Below, in pieces: positions 1-7,720 of a stretch of DNA of 11,361 nucleotides. The DNA lies in contig PAGD01000014.1 of assembly GCA_002704345.1 (NCBI GenBank), positions 16,293-27,653 on the forward strand, written 5' to 3'. Within the stretch, counting starts at the first letter, position 1. Every line of letters begins with the position of its first letter. The notes under the pieces were generated by a model, which had not been told where the DNA came from, searched no databases, and saw only the letters and a program-made list of their open reading frames with translations. The DNA is from Rhodobiaceae bacterium. Its GTDB lineage: Bacteria > Pseudomonadota > Alphaproteobacteria > MED-G09. The position numbers were made by a program, and so were the translations under genes.

Positions 1-191
1 GCTGGTCCATCTGCCATAGGGTCTGAGAATGGCATGCCAATTTCAATAATGTCTGCACCACCCTCAGGAAGAGCATTAAGAATTTTTTGAGAAAGATTAA
101 TATCTGGATCACCAGCTGTAATATAAGGAATGAAAGCTGATTTTCCGCTAATTTTTAAATCTTTAAAAGTTTTTTCTATAAGAGAGGTCAT
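1..191 (-). CDS. trpA: Tryptophan synthase alpha subunit, N-terminal part (cut by window edge)
   Basis: TrpA cleaves indole-3-glycerol phosphate to indole and glyceraldehyde 3-phosphate in the cytoplasm and channels indole to TrpB. Only the first 63 codons are inside the window; I translated them by hand. They show the family's first strand motif [11 protein letters not shown] at residues 20-30 and the active-site stretch [14 protein letters not shown] at 50-63, in which E50 and D61 match the catalytic Glu49 and Asp60 of the E. coli enzyme. The ATG at 189-191 shares one base with the trpB stop (TAATG), so translation is probably coupled, helped by a weak GAG Shine-Dalgarno. The fragment is intact; the rest lies left of base 1. 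Confidence 0.95.
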   Translation of the reverse strand, partial: MTSLIEKTFKDLKISGKSAFIPYITAGDPDINLSQKILNALPEGGADIIEIGMPFSDPMADGP

Positions 192-1396
192 TATATCTCT
201 ATCCCTAAAATTTCAGCAACAGTAAAAATATCCTTATCGCCTCTACCACACATATTCATAACAATAATTTTATCTTTTTCGGTCTTCTTTGCTAGTTTAA
301 TAACAAAAGACAGTGCATGAGAGGGCTCTAAAGCTGGAATAATTCCTTCATATCTAGAACATATCTGAAAAGCCTCTAAAGCCTCAGAATCAGTTGCTGA
401 TACATATTTCACTCTATCTTCATCTTTAAGCCATGAATGTTCTGGTCCAATACCTGGATAATCTAATCCTGCAGAAATTGAATGTCCCTCAGTAATTTGA
501 CCATCATCATTCTGTAATAAATAAGTTTTATTACCATGAAGCACTCCGGGAGATCCTTTTGATAAAGATGCAGCATGCATAGAAGTTTCTAAGCCTTTTC
601 CAGCGGCTTCAACCCCATACATTTCTACATCCTCATCTAAGAAAGGGTAAAATAAACCCAAGGCATTTGAGCCTCCACCAATACATGCAACTAAAATATC
701 TGGGTTTTTTCCTTCTTTTTCATTCATCTGTTTTTTTGTCTCTTCTCCTATAACAGATTGAAAATCTCTTACCATTGATGGGTAAGGATGAGGACCTGCT
801 GCGGTTCCTATAAGATAAAAAGTATCATCAACATTTGAAACCCAATCACGAAGAGCCTCATTCATTGCGTCCTTGAGTGTTCCGGTACCTGATGTTACAG
901 GAATAACCTCCCCACCCAATAATTTAATTTTAAAAACATTAGGCTTTTGTCTTTCTATATCAGTTGCCCCCATATAAATAACGCAAGGTAATCCAAACCT
1001 AGCACAAACAGTTGCAACAGCGACACCGTGTTGTCCGGCACCCGTTTCTGCAATAATTCTAGTTTTTCCCATTCTTCTTGCCAAAAGAATTTGTCCTAAG
1101 CAGTTATTTATCTTGTGACTACCGGTATGATTTAATTCGTCACGTTTAAAATAAATTTTTGCACCATCAGCATACTCAGTTAATCTTTCTGCAAAGTATA
1201 GAGGACTCTCGCGACCAATATAATCTTTTGCAAAAATTTTACGCTCTTCGATAAAAATGGGGTCTATCTTTGCTTCATTATAGGCATTTTCAAGATCCAA
1301 TATTAGAGGCATTAAAGTTTCTGCCACATATCGACCTCCATAATCTCCAAAATTACCTGAGGAATCAGGCCCTTCTTTATATGTATTTTTATTCAT
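191..1396 (-). CDS. trpB: Tryptophan synthase beta subunit
   Basis: PLP enzyme that joins indole and L-serine to make tryptophan; works as an alpha2beta2 complex with TrpA. Numbered from the upstream ATG (1406-1408), it shows the N-terminal GDYGGRYV block (21-28), the PLP lysine K99 in GSHKINN, the catalytic glutamate E121 in AETGAGQHG, the phosphate-binding GGGSNA (244-249), PALEPSHAL around E361, and CGRGDKD near the C terminus. In that last motif C387 stands where the E. coli enzyme has Ser377, which contacts the PLP ring nitrogen. I prefer the second ATG (1394-1396; 401 aa): it has GGAA about 7 nt upstream, while the first ATG (405 aa, start 1408) has no Shine-Dalgarno and adds only MEIN. 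With the shorter start it overlaps trpF by 8 nt. Full length, no damage seen. Confidence 0.97.
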   Translation of the reverse strand: MNKNTYKEGPDSSGNFGDYGGRYVAETLMPLILDLENAYNEAKIDPIFIEERKIFAKDYIGRESPLYFAERLTEYADGAKIYFKRDELNHTGSHKINNCLGQILLARRMGKTRIIAETGAGQHGVAVATVCARFGLPCVIYMGATDIERQKPNVFKIKLLGGEVIPVTSGTGTLKDAMNEALRDWVSNVDDTFYLIGTAAGPHPYPSMVRDFQSVIGEETKKQMNEKEGKNPDILVACIGGGSNALGLFYPFLDEDVEMYGVEAAGKGLETSMHAASLSKGSPGVLHGNKTYLLQNDDGQITEGHSISAGLDYPGIGPEHSWLKDEDRVKYVSATDSEALEAFQICSRYEGIIPALEPSHALSFVIKLAKKTEKDKIIVMNMCGRGDKDIFTVAEILGIEI

Positions 1397-2051
1397 ATTT
1401 ATTTCCATATGCAGATCTAGTTATTTGAACAAAATCTTCAATCTTTTTTCTATCCTTAACCCCTGCTTTAATTTCTACTCCAGAAGAAACATCAATAACA
1501 GAAGCATCCGATCTCTTGATCGCCTCACTTACATTATTAATATTTAAACCTCCTGACAAAAAATAACTAGGTCCACTCCAATCATCTAATATAGACCAAT
1601 CAAATACTTTATTTAACCCACCTCTTTGACTAGTAGAATTATTATCTGGTTTGGCATCAAAAAGAAAATAATCTACTGAATTTTTATACTCTTGTGTAAC
1701 TTTAATATCCCTCTTATCTAAAATACCAATAGATTTTATAACTGGTAAGCCTGTTAAAGATTTAATCTCTAAACATCTTTCAACTGTTTCATTACCATGA
1801 AGCTGTATAAAAGTAGCATCAATAGAATTTATAGCTTCTTCTATGAACGCATTACTTGCGTCAACAAATACTGCAACTCTATCTAGGCTTTTTGCTGCAG
1901 TAGCAAAAGATAATTCCTTAGCAATAGATGGATTAATCTCTCGCGGGCTAGGATTGGCAAATATAAAACCAGCCATATCTGCTCTGGATTTAATTACCAT
2001 ATCAATATGTTCTAAAGTAGATAAACCACAAATTTTTATTTTTAAAGTCAT
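1389..2051 (-). CDS. trpF: Phosphoribosylanthranilate isomerase
   Basis: Cytoplasmic TIM-barrel enzyme that isomerises N-(5-phosphoribosyl)anthranilate to CdRP, the third step of tryptophan synthesis. At 220 residues it has the usual single-domain length. Visible family motifs: KIKICGL with the general-base cysteine C8, QLHGNE (83-88), the general-acid aspartate D132 in [15 protein letters not shown] (144-152), SGGLNINNV (166-174) and DVSSGVE (187-193), the last two forming the phosphate-binding end of the barrel. The ATG lies inside the end of pyrF (ATGA, 4-nt overlap) and has no clear Shine-Dalgarno of its own, so its translation probably depends on ribosomes finishing pyrF. trpC is not in the window. 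Confidence 0.96.
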   Translation of the reverse strand: MTLKIKICGLSTLEHIDMVIKSRADMAGFIFANPSPREINPSIAKELSFATAAKSLDRVAVFVDASNAFIEEAINSIDATFIQLHGNETVERCLEIKSLTGLPVIKSIGILDKRDIKVTQEYKNSVDYFLFDAKPDNNSTSQRGGLNKVFDWSILDDWSGPSYFLSGGLNINNVSEAIKRSDASVIDVSSGVEIKAGVKDRKKIEDFVQITRSAYGNKYE

Positions 2052-2752
2052 TTTAATTGTTCAAGAATTTCTTTAGAAGCTAAAATTTGATCCCTTGCTT
2101 CAGTGATTGGTCTTCCAATTACCAATAAATCAGCACCTAATAATATAGCCTCTTTTGGAGTCATTATTCTTTTTTGATCATTAGCATTATCTTTTTCTGG
2201 TCTAATACCTGGAACAACTAACATAAAATTAGTTCCAATATTTTCGCGAATTGTAGATATTTCTTTTGCAGAGCAGACTATCCCATCTAACCCTGATTCT
2301 TTTGCTAATATTGCTTGCTTGAGAACTAACTCATTACTTGTCTCAGAAAAACCAATTTCATGAAGATCGTTATCATCAAGACTAGTTAAAATTGTAACTG
2401 CAATAATTTTAGTATTTTTGTTTCCACTATCTTTTAAAGCTTTTGAAGCAGCCAGCATCATTTCCTTGCCGCCAGAAGCATGCACATTAATGATTGCTGG
2501 CTCTAGCGCTAAAAGGGTTGTTATAGTTTTATATACCGTAATAGGGATATCATGTAATTTTAAGTCTAAGAAAATTGGTATATTAAATTCTTTTATAGTC
2601 TTAATACCCGAGGGGCCGAAAGAATTAAAAAACTCCATCCCGAGTTTTATGCCACCTATATGATCTTTTAATTTTAAAGCTAAGGATTTTGCTTCATCTA
2701 GCGATGAAGTATCTAGTGCAAGCATAATAGGATTTGGAAAAACCTTATTCAT
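2048..2752 (-). CDS. pyrF: Orotidine 5'-phosphate decarboxylase
   Basis: Last step of de novo UMP synthesis: decarboxylates OMP. A 234-residue TIM barrel of the bacterial pyrF type. The catalytic DxKxxD signature is present as LDLKLHDIP, with D63, K65 and D68 as the charged active-site network. NVHASGG (89-95), VVPGIRPE (179-186) and IGRPIT (212-217, phosphate-gripping arginine) are also in place. The start at 2750-2752 has a good TGGAG about 6 nt upstream, so it can be translated independently of ihfB, from which it is separated by 45 nt. It lies between a DNA-bending protein gene and the trp genes; sharing a transcript with trpF links pyrimidine and tryptophan synthesis, both users of PRPP. 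That link is an inference from layout. Confidence 0.97.
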   Translation of the reverse strand: MNKVFPNPIMLALDTSSLDEAKSLALKLKDHIGGIKLGMEFFNSFGPSGIKTIKEFNIPIFLDLKLHDIPITVYKTITTLLALEPAIINVHASGGKEMMLAASKALKDSGNKNTKIIAVTILTSLDDNDLHEIGFSETSNELVLKQAILAKESGLDGIVCSAKEISTIRENIGTNFMLVVPGIRPEKDNANDQKRIMTPKEAILLGADLLVIGRPITEARDQILASKEILEQLK

Positions 2753-2797
2753 TTATAACTCCAAAGTGGTTCAAAATTTTAACCATTAAGTAATGAA

Positions 2798-3082
2798 CTA
2801 GGATTTATAATTAAGTCTATCCCTTATACTTTTTCCAGGCTTAAACATTGGAACATTTTTTGCAGGAACAACTACATTATCACCTGTTCTAGGATTTCTT
2901 CCATTTCTAGCGTTTCTATGTCTTACAGAGAAAGTCCCAAAACCTCTTATTTCAGCTCTACCCTTTTTTGATAAAGCGTTTGAAATACCATCAAGTACAA
3001 TATTGACAATATTTTCAACATCTTTTTGGACAAGATGAGGATTATTTTTTAAGAGCTTTTTAATTAAAGATGACTTAATCAT
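2798..3082 (-). CDS. ihfB: Integration host factor beta subunit (HU/IHF family)
   Basis: Small nucleoid protein that pairs with IHF alpha, binds specific sites in the minor groove and bends DNA sharply. The 94-residue form begins [11 protein letters not shown], matching the MTKSELIERL opening of E. coli IHF beta and exactly its length. The family signature is clear: a RGFGTFSV strand, then GRNPRTGD, whose proline at the tip of the beta arm inserts into DNA, then [13 protein letters not shown], which is typical of IHF beta rather than HU. An in-frame ATG six codons upstream (3098-3100, 100 aa) exists but adds residues the family lacks. The start I choose overlaps the end of rpsA by 8 nt. Its position right after rpsA is the common proteobacterial arrangement. 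Confidence 0.94.
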   Translation of the reverse strand: MIKSSLIKKLLKNNPHLVQKDVENIVNIVLDGISNALSKKGRAEIRGFGTFSVRHRNARNGRNPRTGDNVVVPAKNVPMFKPGKSIRDRLNYKS

Positions 3083-4805
3083 TTTTCTTATCATCTTCAT
3101 CTTTAGATGAAGTGCTCTTATCTAATGCCTCTCCCAAAATATCGCCTAAAGATGCTCCAGAGTCTTTTGACCCATATTGCTCGATTGCTTTCTTCTCATC
3201 AGAAATTTCTAAGGCTTTTATAGAAAGAGATATTTTTCTTGATTTTGCATCATAACTTGTGACTTTTGCATCAACTTTTCTTCCTACCTCAAATCTTTCC
3301 GGATTTTGCTCAGACTTGTCTTTTGATAAGTCTGCTCTTTTAATAAAGGCAGGTATTTTATCTCCAATTTCAACATCTATACCGCCTGCCTGAGTCTGAA
3401 TAACTGTACAAGTGACAACTGTTCCTTTCTTAATATCATCAAGAGAGTCCATCGGATCCCCGTCTAGTTGTTTAATACCAAGAGAAATTCTTTCTTTTGA
3501 GGGTTCTATATCAATTATTATCGCATCAATTTCTTGACCAACTTCATAGTCCTTTATGGCCTCAGGGCCACTCTTTCTCCAATCAACATCTGACATATGA
3601 ACTAAACCGTCTAGTTCCTCGCTAACCTGAACAAACAAACCAAAGTCAGTAATATTTTGAATCTTGCCCTTTAATTTTGTTCCAATTGGATTATTTTGTG
3701 CAAAACTTTCCCATGGATTATCTAAGCATTGTTTTAAACCAAGAGACAGGCGTTTTTTCTCAATATCAATTTCTAAAACCATAACTTCGACTTCTTGATC
3801 TTGAGTAACATATTTATTTGGATTCTGTATTTTAGAAACCCAACTCATTTCTGAGACATGAACAAGGCCTTCTATACCACCTTCAAGCTCAACAAAGGCT
3901 CCATAATCCGCAATATTTGTTATTCTACCTTTATAGCGTTCACCCACATTATATTTCTCTTGAGCCTCAATCCACGGATCATTTTGAAGTTGCTTCATAC
4001 CTAATGAAATACGCATATTTTCTTCTGAAACTTTAGTAATAAGAACCTTTATAGTTTCGCCAATACTAATTATTTCTTCAGGACTGCTAATTCTTTTCCA
4101 TGAGATATCGGTAACATGAAGTAATCCATCTATACCGCCGAGATCAACGAAGGCGCCATAATCAGTAATATTTTTAACAATACCCTCTACAATTTCACCT
4201 TCTTTAAGTTTTTCCATTAAATCTGCTTTATTTACAGACATATTTTCTGAAAGAACAGATTTTCTTGAAACAACAATATTTCCCCTTCTTCGATCCATTT
4301 TTAAAATATGAAAAGTTTGTGTTGTGTACATCAAAGGTCTCATATCTCTTATTGGCCTAACATCTACCTGGCTTCCTGGAAGGAAAGCTTGTGCTCCATC
4401 TAAATCAACAGTAAAGCCTCCTTTTACTTTTCCGTTAATAACCCCTTCAACTATTTTATTTTCTTTCTGGGAAACAAGAAGATTTGCCCAAATTTCTTCA
4501 CGTCTAGCTTTTTCTCTAGACAATACTGCATCGCCTAAAGCATTTTCAATTCTTTCTAGATATACATCCACTGTATCACCAATGACAAGATCGTGATCCT
4601 TACCTGATGAACAAAACTCTTCAGAAGGAATCCTTCCTTCTGTTTTCATACCAACATCAACAATTATTGTATCAGACTCTACTCCAACAACTGTACCTTG
4701 AATAACTTGACCTTCTTCACATGCATTCTCTACAAAGCTTGCCTCAAGAAGTTTTGAAAATTCCTCTACAGAACTCTCAGGAACTGAATCAATTAAATTT
4801 GACAA
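3075..4805 (-). CDS. rpsA: 30S ribosomal protein S1
   Basis: S1 holds mRNA on the 30S subunit and melts structured leaders during initiation. The 576 residues contain six S1 (OB-fold) repeats at about 32-98, 116-182, 202-271, 286-358, 373-445 and 459-530. The first two are divergent ribosome-binding types. Repeats 3-5 are the typical RNA-binding ones, with [35 protein letters not shown] and [19 protein letters not shown] hydrophilic lysine/aspartate-rich tail follows from about 535. The start is TTG (4803-4805): no in-frame ATG occurs before residue 53, which is inside repeat 1, and AAGGAG sits 8 nt upstream of the TTG. It lies 33 nt after cmk, the conserved cmk-rpsA pairing. Full length and intact. 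Confidence 0.97.
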   Translation of the reverse strand: MSNLIDSVPESSVEEFSKLLEASFVENACEEGQVIQGTVVGVESDTIIVDVGMKTEGRIPSEEFCSSGKDHDLVIGDTVDVYLERIENALGDAVLSREKARREEIWANLLVSQKENKIVEGVINGKVKGGFTVDLDGAQAFLPGSQVDVRPIRDMRPLMYTTQTFHILKMDRRRGNIVVSRKSVLSENMSVNKADLMEKLKEGEIVEGIVKNITDYGAFVDLGGIDGLLHVTDISWKRISSPEEIISIGETIKVLITKVSEENMRISLGMKQLQNDPWIEAQEKYNVGERYKGRITNIADYGAFVELEGGIEGLVHVSEMSWVSKIQNPNKYVTQDQEVEVMVLEIDIEKKRLSLGLKQCLDNPWESFAQNNPIGTKLKGKIQNITDFGLFVQVSEELDGLVHMSDVDWRKSGPEAIKDYEVGQEIDAIIIDIEPSKERISLGIKQLDGDPMDSLDDIKKGTVVTCTVIQTQAGGIDVEIGDKIPAFIKRADLSKDKSEQNPERFEVGRKVDAKVTSYDAKSRKISLSIKALEISDEKKAIEQYGSKDSGASLGDILGEALDKSTSSKDEDDKKND

Positions 4806-4813
4806 AAAATAAT

Positions 4814-4819
4814 CTCCTT
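4814..4819 (-). promoter_or_regulatory. Shine-Dalgarno of rpsA
   Basis: Read on the minus strand this is AAGGAG, 8 nt before a TTG codon. It decides the rpsA start, because no ATG is available before residue 53. The strong site contrasts with E. coli rpsA, which is known for lacking a good Shine-Dalgarno and being autoregulated by S1. Confidence 0.85.
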
Positions 4820-4838
4820 ATACTTATTAATTTTCAAC

Positions 4839-5480
4839 TTAATCACTTAACTTTTTAGCGACCAAAGATGAAGCTATCTCTAATGTCTCTTCTTTATTAA
4901 TGTTCGTAGTATCAATAAGATGAGCGTCTTTTGCTGCAACTAAAGGTGCAACGCTTCTTTCCTTATCTCGTTGATCCCTTTTTTGCAATTGTTTTATTAC
5001 TTCATCGTAAGAAATATTTTCATCGTTAGTTAAAAAATCACGTAATCTTCTTCTTGCCCTTTCCTCAAGGGATGCAGAAATAAACAGTTTTACATTAGCA
5101 TTTGGGAAAATAACCGTCCCAATATCACGTCCATCAACTACTATTCCTTTATTAGATGGTGATTTTTCTTTAAATTCTCTTTGAATTTTTATTAGTATTT
5201 TTCTTACTTCGGGAATTGCCCCTATTTCAGATGCATATTTTCCTAAAATCGGTGAACGAAGATTACTTTCCTTAAGGGTATTAACTCTGAATGATTTTGC
5301 TATATTTATAACATTAGTTTTTGTGAAATCTTCTCCAAATTCATCCAAGGCTATATAAGCCAATCCCCTATACAATAACCCAGTATCAAAATATGCAAGA
5401 TTGAATTTATCAGCTAAAGCTAGAGCTAAAGTACCTTTTCCAGAGCCAGCCAATCCATCAATGGCAACAGTAAAAGTCAT
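4839..5480 (-). CDS. cmk: Cytidylate kinase
   Basis: Phosphorylates CMP and dCMP with ATP, recycling cytidine nucleotides from RNA turnover. The 213-residue protein has the P-loop GLAGSGKGT (9-17), DTGLLYR (32-38) at the CMP-binding region, VVDGRDIGTVIFP (114-126), the arginine-rich lid start RARRR (141-145) and RDQRDKERSVAPL (168-180), all family marks. The P-loop carries Leu where many homologues have Pro (GPAGSGKGT). The ATG is embedded in the aroA stop (ATGA, 4-nt overlap) and no Shine-Dalgarno is visible, so translation is probably coupled to aroA. Intact; slightly shorter than the 227-residue E. coli enzyme, as I would expect for an alphaproteobacterial one. Confidence 0.96.
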   Translation of the reverse strand: MTFTVAIDGLAGSGKGTLALALADKFNLAYFDTGLLYRGLAYIALDEFGEDFTKTNVINIAKSFRVNTLKESNLRSPILGKYASEIGAIPEVRKILIKIQREFKEKSPSNKGIVVDGRDIGTVIFPNANVKLFISASLEERARRRLRDFLTNDENISYDEVIKQLQKRDQRDKERSVAPLVAAKDAHLIDTTNINKEETLEIASSLVAKKLSD

Positions 5481-6844
5481 AAAGCACTACTCATATCGGA
5501 TAGTTTTATTTTTGCACCTAAAGCTCTCATTAAATTAATAAAACCTGGAAAGCTTGTATCTATGGTTTTTGTATCATCAATTGATACAGGTGAATCAGAT
5601 ATTAAACCTAAAATAAGTGAAGACATGGCTATTCTGTGATCAAGATTAGTATTAATAATTCCACCCCCTTTTATTCCTTTTGGATTACCCTCAATAATTA
5701 AATCGTCATTTTTTATTGCAACGTTAACACCATTGACTTCAAGAAAATGCTTTATCCCTGAAAGTCTATTACTCTCCTTTACCTTTAACTCAGAAAGACC
5801 TCTAAAAATTGATGTACCTTCAGCTATTGAAGCGGCTACAGCTAATACTGGATAATCATCGATCATACTTGGAGCTCTTGATGCTGGAACATCAATGGCT
5901 TTAAGATGACTACTCTCAACAAGAATATCATAGACATCCTCTCCAGCCTGAAATTTTTTATTGGTAAAATCTATCTTAGCGCCCATTTCCTCTAAAGATT
6001 TATAAATGCCATCTCTTGTAGGGTTCATTAAAACATTTTTAACAGTTACATTAGAATTTTTGCATATTAGCCCTGCAACAACCGGATAGGCGGCAGAGGA
6101 GGGGTCACCTGGAACAACTATATTTACTGATGTTAAACTTTCCTGCCCAGTAATACTAATTTTTGTTTTTTGTTTTTCTTCAATTATATCAATCTGATAA
6201 CCGTAAATTTCTAAAAGTCTCTCCGTGTGGTCTCGAGTTTTTTGTTTTTCTATAACCGAAGTAATTCCTGGAGTATTTAAGCCTGCAAGAAGCACCGCAG
6301 ATTTAACTTGTGCCGAAGGAACTGATGTTTCATAGGATATAGGAATAGGTAGTTTAGCCCCATTAACGACTATTGGAAAAAATTCTGAGGAAGTTAATTC
6401 AAATTCTGTACCAAATTCAGTTAAAGGATCAATTACTCGCCCCATAGGCCTTTTTGATAGGGAGGCATCGCCTACAAAGACTGATTTAATTGGATGAGTA
6501 GATACCAAACCCATTATCAACCTAGCAGCAGTGCCTGAATTTCCAAAATCAAGAGGCTTTTTTGGTTCTATAAGGCTTCCTATACCTATTCCATTAATAA
6601 TACACTTGTTAGAATTTAGACTAATATTGGCCCCTAGTGATTTCATAGCTTCAATTGTACAAATCACATCTGTACTTCCAAGAAGCCCCTCTATTCTACT
6701 TTCACCTATTGCTATTGAAGATAGAATAACACACCTATGAGAAATAGACTTATCACCTGGTGCGGAAATCTCCCCACGTAATCCATTACTTAAACTAGAA
6801 GTAGAAGTATTTTTTAAATTGTTATTTTTTTGATCTTGATTCAT
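5477..6844 (-). CDS. aroA: 3-phosphoshikimate 1-carboxyvinyltransferase (EPSP synthase)
   Basis: Transfers the enolpyruvyl group of PEP to shikimate 3-phosphate, the sixth step of the shikimate pathway. Seen in 455 residues: PGDKSISHR (29-37), FGNSGTAAR (100-108), GDASLSKRPMGR (125-136), SAQVKSAVLLAGLNTPG (177-193), TRDHTE (203-208), NPTRDG (274-279), MIDDYP with the likely catalytic D329, KVKESNR with E357, and LDHRIAMS. GDKS, SAQVK, RDHTE and NPTR together are the marks of class II (CP4-like) enzymes. G104 occupies the site where the CP4 enzyme itself has Ala100. The first ~20 residues are rich in Asn, Ser and Lys and look like a disordered extension. First gene of the leftward run; only a poor Shine-Dalgarno is visible before its ATG. 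Confidence 0.96.
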   Translation of the reverse strand: MNQDQKNNNLKNTSTSSLSNGLRGEISAPGDKSISHRCVILSSIAIGESRIEGLLGSTDVICTIEAMKSLGANISLNSNKCIINGIGIGSLIEPKKPLDFGNSGTAARLIMGLVSTHPIKSVFVGDASLSKRPMGRVIDPLTEFGTEFELTSSEFFPIVVNGAKLPIPISYETSVPSAQVKSAVLLAGLNTPGITSVIEKQKTRDHTERLLEIYGYQIDIIEEKQKTKISITGQESLTSVNIVVPGDPSSAAYPVVAGLICKNSNVTVKNVLMNPTRDGIYKSLEEMGAKIDFTNKKFQAGEDVYDILVESSHLKAIDVPASRAPSMIDDYPVLAVAASIAEGTSIFRGLSELKVKESNRLSGIKHFLEVNGVNVAIKNDDLIIEGNPKGIKGGGIINTNLDHRIAMSSLILGLISDSPVSIDDTKTIDTSFPGFINLMRALGAKIKLSDMSSAL

Positions 6845-6895
6845 TGTTAATTAAGGTTTAGCAGACATATTAGTAGAAAAAAACTTTTTTTGGTT

Positions 6896-6924
6896 TTGAC
6901 ACTATTGTTTCTTCGTGGCAATGG
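6896..6924 (+). promoter_or_regulatory. Possible sigma-70-type promoter for the FYDLN gene and tRNA-Ala
   Basis: A perfect TTGACA -35 hexamer (6896-6901) lies in the divergent intergenic region and points toward the FYDLN gene. A 17-nt spacer puts CAATGG at the -10 place, which is a poor match to TATAAT. The -35 is clear; the -10 is the weak part of the call. No equally clear promoter for the opposite, aroA side could be found. Confidence 0.35.
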
Positions 6925-6955
6925 AGAAATAAGATAATAATTAATAGGAATTAAA

Positions 6956-7396
6956 ATGAGTAAAAAAGATTTAGGTAAAAAGAGAGTTTGCCCTACAACA
7001 GGTAAAACGTTTTATGACTTAAATAAGGAACCAATAGTTAGTCCTTATACTGGTGAAGTTTTAAATATAGAAGCTTTGCAAGATCCAAAAAAAGATAATT
7101 CAAAAGCCGTTGAAGAAAATGAAATTACTACAAATGATGAAACTGAAGACTATGCAGATGACATAGTTGAGAGTAATGAAGAAAATGAAGACTCAGTTAT
7201 CCCCGAAATTGATGAGGAGAATATTCCTGACTTAGAAAATGCATCAGATGATGAAATTGTCGAAGATGAAATTAATGAGGATTTAAGTGAATTTGATGAT
7301 GAAGATATTGATGAGCTTAATGAAGATGACGACGAATTTTTAGAAGATGATGTCTCAGATGTAATTAACACTGTTTCAAAAGAAGAAGATAACTAA
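6956..7396 (+). CDS. FYDLN acid domain protein (TIGR02300 type)
   Basis: Function unknown; the family is known to me essentially from Alphaproteobacteria. Residues 1-40 carry the conserved head: LGKKRVCPTTGKTFYDLNKE followed by PIVSPYTGE. It has the outline of a two-knuckle zinc ribbon, but only C12 remains; T15, S29 and T32 sit where the other cysteines would be, a form I recall in other alphaproteobacterial members, so metal binding is unlikely. From about residue 38 to the end nearly half of the residues are Asp or Glu, giving a very acidic, probably disordered tail. There is no signal peptide or membrane segment. AGGA lies 6 nt before the ATG. tRNA-Ala follows after 13 nt, probably on the same transcript. 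Confidence 0.92.
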   Translation: MSKKDLGKKRVCPTTGKTFYDLNKEPIVSPYTGEVLNIEALQDPKKDNSKAVEENEITTNDETEDYADDIVESNEENEDSVIPEIDEENIPDLENASDDEIVEDEINEDLSEFDDEDIDELNEDDDEFLEDDVSDVINTVSKEEDN

Positions 7397-7409
7397 AAGA
7401 GAGGAAAAA

Positions 7410-7485
<76 letters not shown>

Positions 7486-7492
7486 AATTAAA

Positions 7493-7561
7493 ATGAAATT
7501 TTCGATTATACTTATATTAACTGGATTACTTTTTTGGACTGGATTATTTCTGTTCCAATAA
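7493..7561 (+). CDS. Possible 22-residue single-helix membrane peptide
   Basis: An ATG eight bases after the tRNA 3' end opens a 22-codon frame ending in TAA. The peptide starts MKFS and then is almost wholly hydrophobic (IILILTGLLFW, then TGLFLFQ), enough for one membrane helix. No Shine-Dalgarno is visible because the upstream bases are the tRNA acceptor end, and maturation of the tRNA would leave a leader of only about 7 nt. AT-rich DNA easily yields such Phe/Leu/Ile frames, so this may be chance. No known family recognised. Confidence 0.25.
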   Translation: MKFSIILILTGLLFWTGLFLFQ

Positions 7562-7652
7562 TTATTTGAATAAATTTTAGTTTTATTCTTAAATTCAAAA
7601 GAAAAAGTATTAATAAAACGATCTAAATAGATACATTTAAAATATTAGTATT

Positions 7653-7707
7653 TTGAGGTTATTGATAATTCTTATCATCAAGAATAAGATTAAATTTATA
7701 ACCACAA
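7653..7707 (+). repeat. Nested inverted repeats in the leader of the 209-residue protein
   Basis: The outer arms TTGAGGTTAT (7653-7662) and ATAACCACAA (7698-7707) pair at 9 of 10 positions, with one A-A mismatch. Inside are two alternative small hairpins: TGATAA/TTATCA (7663-7668 and 7672-7677) and TCTTAT/ATAAGA (7670-7675 and 7684-7689). If transcription begins upstream of 7653 this could fold in the mRNA; otherwise the inner palindrome is better read as a protein-binding site. Confidence 0.4.
7662..7690 (+). promoter_or_regulatory. Fur-box-like palindrome overlapping a candidate promoter
   Basis: TGATAATTCTTATCA at 7663-7677 matches the 7-1-7 Fur recognition pattern TGATAATnATTATCA at 13 of 14 defined positions; the single miss is C7671. 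The same stretch contains TTGATA (7662-7667) as a -35-like element, and after 17 nt TAAGAT (7685-7690) as a -10-like element. A bound repressor would cover the -35. The promoter would give a leader of about 24 nt before the ATG at 7721. The pattern match is seen; iron regulation is inferred. In such AT-rich DNA chance palindromes are a real risk. Confidence 0.42.
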
Positions 7708-7720
7708 GAGAAGAATTTAA

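Noticed and set aside
1843..2663. Two plus-strand frames of about 80 codons over trpF and pyrF
   Set aside because: Both lie opposite enzymes with intact catalytic motifs, lack ribosome sites and resemble no family.
4324..4596. 90-codon plus-strand frame inside rpsA
   Set aside because: It is antisense to the second S1 repeat and its upstream region, with no start signal and no recognisable protein.
6877..6892. A7/T7 inverted repeat in the aroA-FYDLN intergenic region
   Set aside because: A homopolymer palindrome with no G-C clamp; likely a compositional A/T tract, at most a bent-DNA element.
7150..7371. 73-codon serine-rich frame on the minus strand
   Set aside because: It is the antisense of the Asp/Glu-rich tail of the FYDLN protein; GAT/GAA codons read backwards give Ser-rich text. 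The plus frame has the family motif and a Shine-Dalgarno.
7568..7588. GAATAAA/TTTATTC inverted repeat after the tRNA, a possible terminator
   Set aside because: The stem is seven bp with one G-C pair and no T-run follows; it is too weak for an intrinsic terminator in this AT-rich DNA.
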